Positions 5,247 to 7,264 of a DNA stretch of 7,264 nt are shown here, piece by piece; within the stretch, counting starts at the first letter, position 1; each line of letters begins with the position of its first letter. The position numbers were made by a program, and so were the translations under genes. Source of the DNA: a bacterium (GTDB lineage: Bacteria > JAMORN01). The notes below the pieces were generated by a model. That model was not told the origin of the DNA, searched no databases, and was given only the letters and a program-made list of their open reading frames with translations. Where the stretch lies: contig JAMORN010000136.1 in assembly GCA_027063545.1 (NCBI GenBank), forward strand, positions 1-7,264, read 5' to 3'.

Positions 5247-7264
5247 TTAATCTCCTTTTTGAGAAATTATATATATACTATTTGCTAAATTTTTTAAGTC
5301 TTCGGATTTTGAATAGTTTGAAAAGTAAGTATGATTTCCTATTATAACTAATTGGTATCTTGCTCTTGTTATAGCAACATTAAGTCTATTTGGATTATCC
5401 AAAAATCCATCTTTTTTAGTTTGTACCATAGAGAGAAATACAATATCAGCTTCATGTCCTTGAAATTTATCTACAGTATACAGCATTATTTTTATTTTTC
5501 TTCCCAGTTCTTCTCCATATCTGAATATAGAATATGCATTAAGTCCTGTTAATTCTCTGAGTTTATCTCTTATTCTACTTTCTTGTCCTCGATAGAATGT
5601 AAGGCAGGCAATTGTCCAATCTTTATTTTCTTCGGGATAAGGATGTTGTAAGGCCCACTCTAGAAAATCTTTAAGTTCTTTAATTAATACTTTTATTTCT
5701 TCTTGATTATAATTTTTAATGGTTTCCCCTCTAACATCAATCCATACAGATCTTTGAGAATATTTATTATAATTCCAATTTCTTAATATTTTTATTTGTT
5801 GAGGTTGCTCTAAATCTTTTAAAGCATTTTTTTCTTTATAGAATTGTTCACGAGGAAATCGAGAAATATCTGGATGCATTCTATGTTGATATACTAAAAT
5901 TTCTCTCCTTTTTTCTAAATCTTCTTTATTAAAACCTTCATTAATTACTCTAGATTTATTTATTTTAATTCCTTGTATTCCATGGATTAAACTTTCTAGA
6001 ATGGAAGGGAAGAATATAGCAGCCTTTTCATCTATTAACTCAATAATTTCTTTCTTATTATATTCTTTATATGTTAAAGGAATTAATCTATTAATAGTTT
6101 CTTTATAATGTTTAATTTTTTTATTTTCACGAAGTCTTAACTGATAAATTCTATCAAGTCTCCAAGCAATTTCTTCAGCCCAATTTTTTTCTGTTAATAA
6201 TGTGTTTATATTTTGTACTATTTTAAAAAGATTATTTGAGTTATTGTCCTTATTTTTTAAATATATTTTATTATAATTAAAATAATATGAAGTTAAATAT
6301 GCATGTTTTGTTTCTTCCCAATTATTTTTTCTTAATATTATATGAGTTTCAGGGAGATAGTCTAAAACTTCATTAATATAAGCCTGGTTTATAAGAATTA
6401 AATCATAGGCAACTAGCTTAAGACGTTGGTCTGTTAGATTTTTTATATCTAAAAATTCTATATTATCTATAACATAGTTTTTAGTATTTATTAAAGTTAA
6501 ATTTTCAATAACAAGAATTCTTTTTTCAAAAATTTTTTCATGATACTGATTTTTATATCTATTTATATATTCGTTAAGAAATTCTTTTAAAGTTGAAGAG
6601 CCTATAGGAAATATAATTTTTAAATCATTATTATATTTAAAGATTTGATTTAGATGAAAGAGAAAAAAGATAGCTTCTTTTAAATCTTTATCATTTACAA
6701 TAGTATCAATATTTGCTACTATATATTCTTTATTTGTAAATGGAGAAAGTTGCATAACATCACCAACTAAAATCCATTTTTTAGCATATAAGGCTGGCAC
6801 TAAAAATTCTTGAAATGTTGTTTTACTTGATTCATCTATTATAAGATAATCAAAAGAAGGTACAATTGGGGTATTAACATTTTTTCTACCTTTAAAATAA
6901 GGATGCTGTAGAATTCCAATAGTTGTCCCACATACTAGATTGGCACTATCAAGAATAAGTTTTAAATCTTCATCTGACATATTATTTCTTTCTTTAATAT
7001 CATCTAATTGAAATTCCCTAACATTTTCACTAATTCTATTTTTATCACCAATTCTTATAGGTAGAATATTAAAATATTCTAAGTAACTTTTTCCATCTTT
7101 AAATTTATTCTTTAATCTTTCTAAAACATTATCAACAGCAACATGAGTTGAACCAGCTAAAAGAATTTTTTTTCCTTGTTTGATTAGTTGTAAAATAAGT
7201 TCCAATATAACAGTTGTTTTTCCCGAACCAGGAGGCCCTTCTAAAATTGCAAAATCAGGAGTGG
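5247..7264 (-). CDS. UPF1-like superfamily 1 helicase (5' end off window)
   Basis: The frame is open from 7262 to the TAA at 5247-5249, with 671 visible residues, and the true start lies beyond the window. Numbering from 7262: motif I (Walker A) GPPGSGKT at 9-16, bases 7215-7238; motif Ia region ILLAGSTHVAVDNV (33-46); motif II LIIDESSK (140-147); motif III GDVMQLSPF (167-175); motif IV QHRMHP (459-464); motif V DKFQGHEAD (598-606); motif VI NRLNVAITRAR (625-635). RMHP, FQG.E.D and RLNVA.TRAR are hallmarks of the UPF1/DNA2 (AAA_11/AAA_12) group, ATP-driven RNA or DNA helicases. About 280 residues separate motifs III and IV, including a conserved-looking WAEEIAWRL helix (341-349), so there is a large insertion of unknown fold. 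Motif II reads DESSK rather than the usual DEA/SxQ. A TTG at 7205 is not a credible start because it lies after Walker A. It is the most upstream gene seen in the operon. Confidence 0.93.
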   Translation of the reverse strand, partial: TPDFAILEGPPGSGKTTVILELILQLIKQGKKILLAGSTHVAVDNVLERLKNKFKDGKSYLEYFNILPIRIGDKNRISENVREFQLDDIKERNNMSDEDLKLILDSANLVCGTTIGILQHPYFKGRKNVNTPIVPSFDYLIIDESSKTTFQEFLVPALYAKKWILVGDVMQLSPFTNKEYIVANIDTIVNDKDLKEAIFFLFHLNQIFKYNNDLKIIFPIGSSTLKEFLNEYINRYKNQYHEKIFEKRILVIENLTLINTKNYVIDNIEFLDIKNLTDQRLKLVAYDLILINQAYINEVLDYLPETHIILRKNNWEETKHAYLTSYYFNYNKIYLKNKDNNSNNLFKIVQNINTLLTEKNWAEEIAWRLDRIYQLRLRENKKIKHYKETINRLIPLTYKEYNKKEIIELIDEKAAIFFPSILESLIHGIQGIKINKSRVINEGFNKEDLEKRREILVYQHRMHPDISRFPREQFYKEKNALKDLEQPQQIKILRNWNYNKYSQRSVWIDVRGETIKNYNQEEIKVLIKELKDFLEWALQHPYPEENKDWTIACLTFYRGQESRIRDKLRELTGLNAYSIFRYGEELGRKIKIMLYTVDKFQGHEADIVFLSMVQTKKDGFLDNPNRLNVAITRARYQLVIIGNHTYFSNYSKSEDLKNLANSIYIISQKGD
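5251..5257 (-). promoter_or_regulatory. Ribosome binding site of the 541-residue gene (AAGGAGA)
   Basis: AAGGAGA on the minus strand, 7 bases before the ATG at 5243. It lies in the final Lys-Gly-Asp codons of the helicase, whose TAA falls between this site and the ATG. The two genes are therefore likely translationally coupled. Confidence 0.85.

Larger units (their letters stand above)
419..7264 (-). other. Six-gene operon (helicase, wHTH-PLD-like, PLD-like/coiled coil, DUF2997-like, DUF1257-like, radical SAM)
   Basis: Six co-oriented genes are separated by 3, 12, 11, 1 and 4 bases, with no room for internal promoters or terminators between them. Base composition and residue usage are similar throughout, with no sign that any one gene was added separately. 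The promoter and possibly more genes lie beyond 7264. The 3' end abuts a convergent gene with a single base between stops, so no dedicated intergenic terminator exists. One transcript and one functional unit are inferred from this spacing. Confidence 0.85.

Noticed and set aside
4945-5250. Plus-strand open frame of 101 codons
   Set aside because: It is antisense to the N-terminal part of the 541-residue gene, which has a good ribosome binding site and a sensible composition. The hydrophobic look is a by-product of A-rich coding on the other strand.
5352-5552. Plus-strand open frame of 66 codons
   Set aside because: It lies antisense to helicase motifs V and VI, which are clearly the real coding sequence.
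1-7264. CRISPR arrays, tRNA or rRNA genes, insertion sequences, attachment sites
   Set aside because: No repeated units, tRNA-like folds, transposase motifs or flanking inverted or direct repeats were found on reading both strands, and coding sequence fills nearly all of the window.

Overview
The window is very AT-rich. Its proteins are rich in Lys, Glu, Ile and Asn, with heavy ATA and AGA codon use, and the genes have clear AGGAGG-type ribosome binding sites. It looks like chromosomal or island DNA from a low-GC, probably anaerobic bacterium. A Clostridia-like or Fusobacteria-like source would fit, but nothing here settles the taxon. The radical-SAM gene and a probable sigma-54 activator-type regulator fit an anaerobe that has sigma-54.

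Layout: on the plus strand, bases 1-417 are the C-terminal end of a gene that starts upstream of the window. It has a GNVREL-like motif (GNIRDL) and a Fis-type helix-turn-helix, as at the end of a sigma-54 activator. One base after its stop, and convergent with it, lies the end of a tight minus-strand operon filling the rest of the window. In transcription order the operon holds: a UPF1-like SF1 helicase (5' end off the window at 7264), a 541-residue protein with a likely winged helix and a PLD-like C-terminus, a 641-residue protein with probable degenerate PLD-like folds and a long coiled coil, a 68-residue DUF2997-like protein, a 153-residue DUF1257/Ycf35-like protein with an inserted coiled coil, and a 191-residue NrdG-like radical-SAM protein. 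Gaps are 1-12 bases. Four of the five downstream starts have a Shine-Dalgarno that overlaps the end of the preceding gene. The promoter must lie beyond the right edge.

Interpretation (inference): a nucleic-acid helicase, two PLD-like proteins, the DUF2997/DUF1257 pair and an orphan radical-SAM enzyme, with a possible activator-type regulator next door, look like a multi-component nucleic-acid-directed system. Antiviral defence or RNA/DNA stress response are the leading ideas. Helicase plus PLD recalls Mokosh and DISARM, but the DUF2997-DUF1257-radical-SAM block is not part of either as I know them. No mobile element, CRISPR array, tRNA or rRNA was seen, and no gap between genes is longer than 12 bases.
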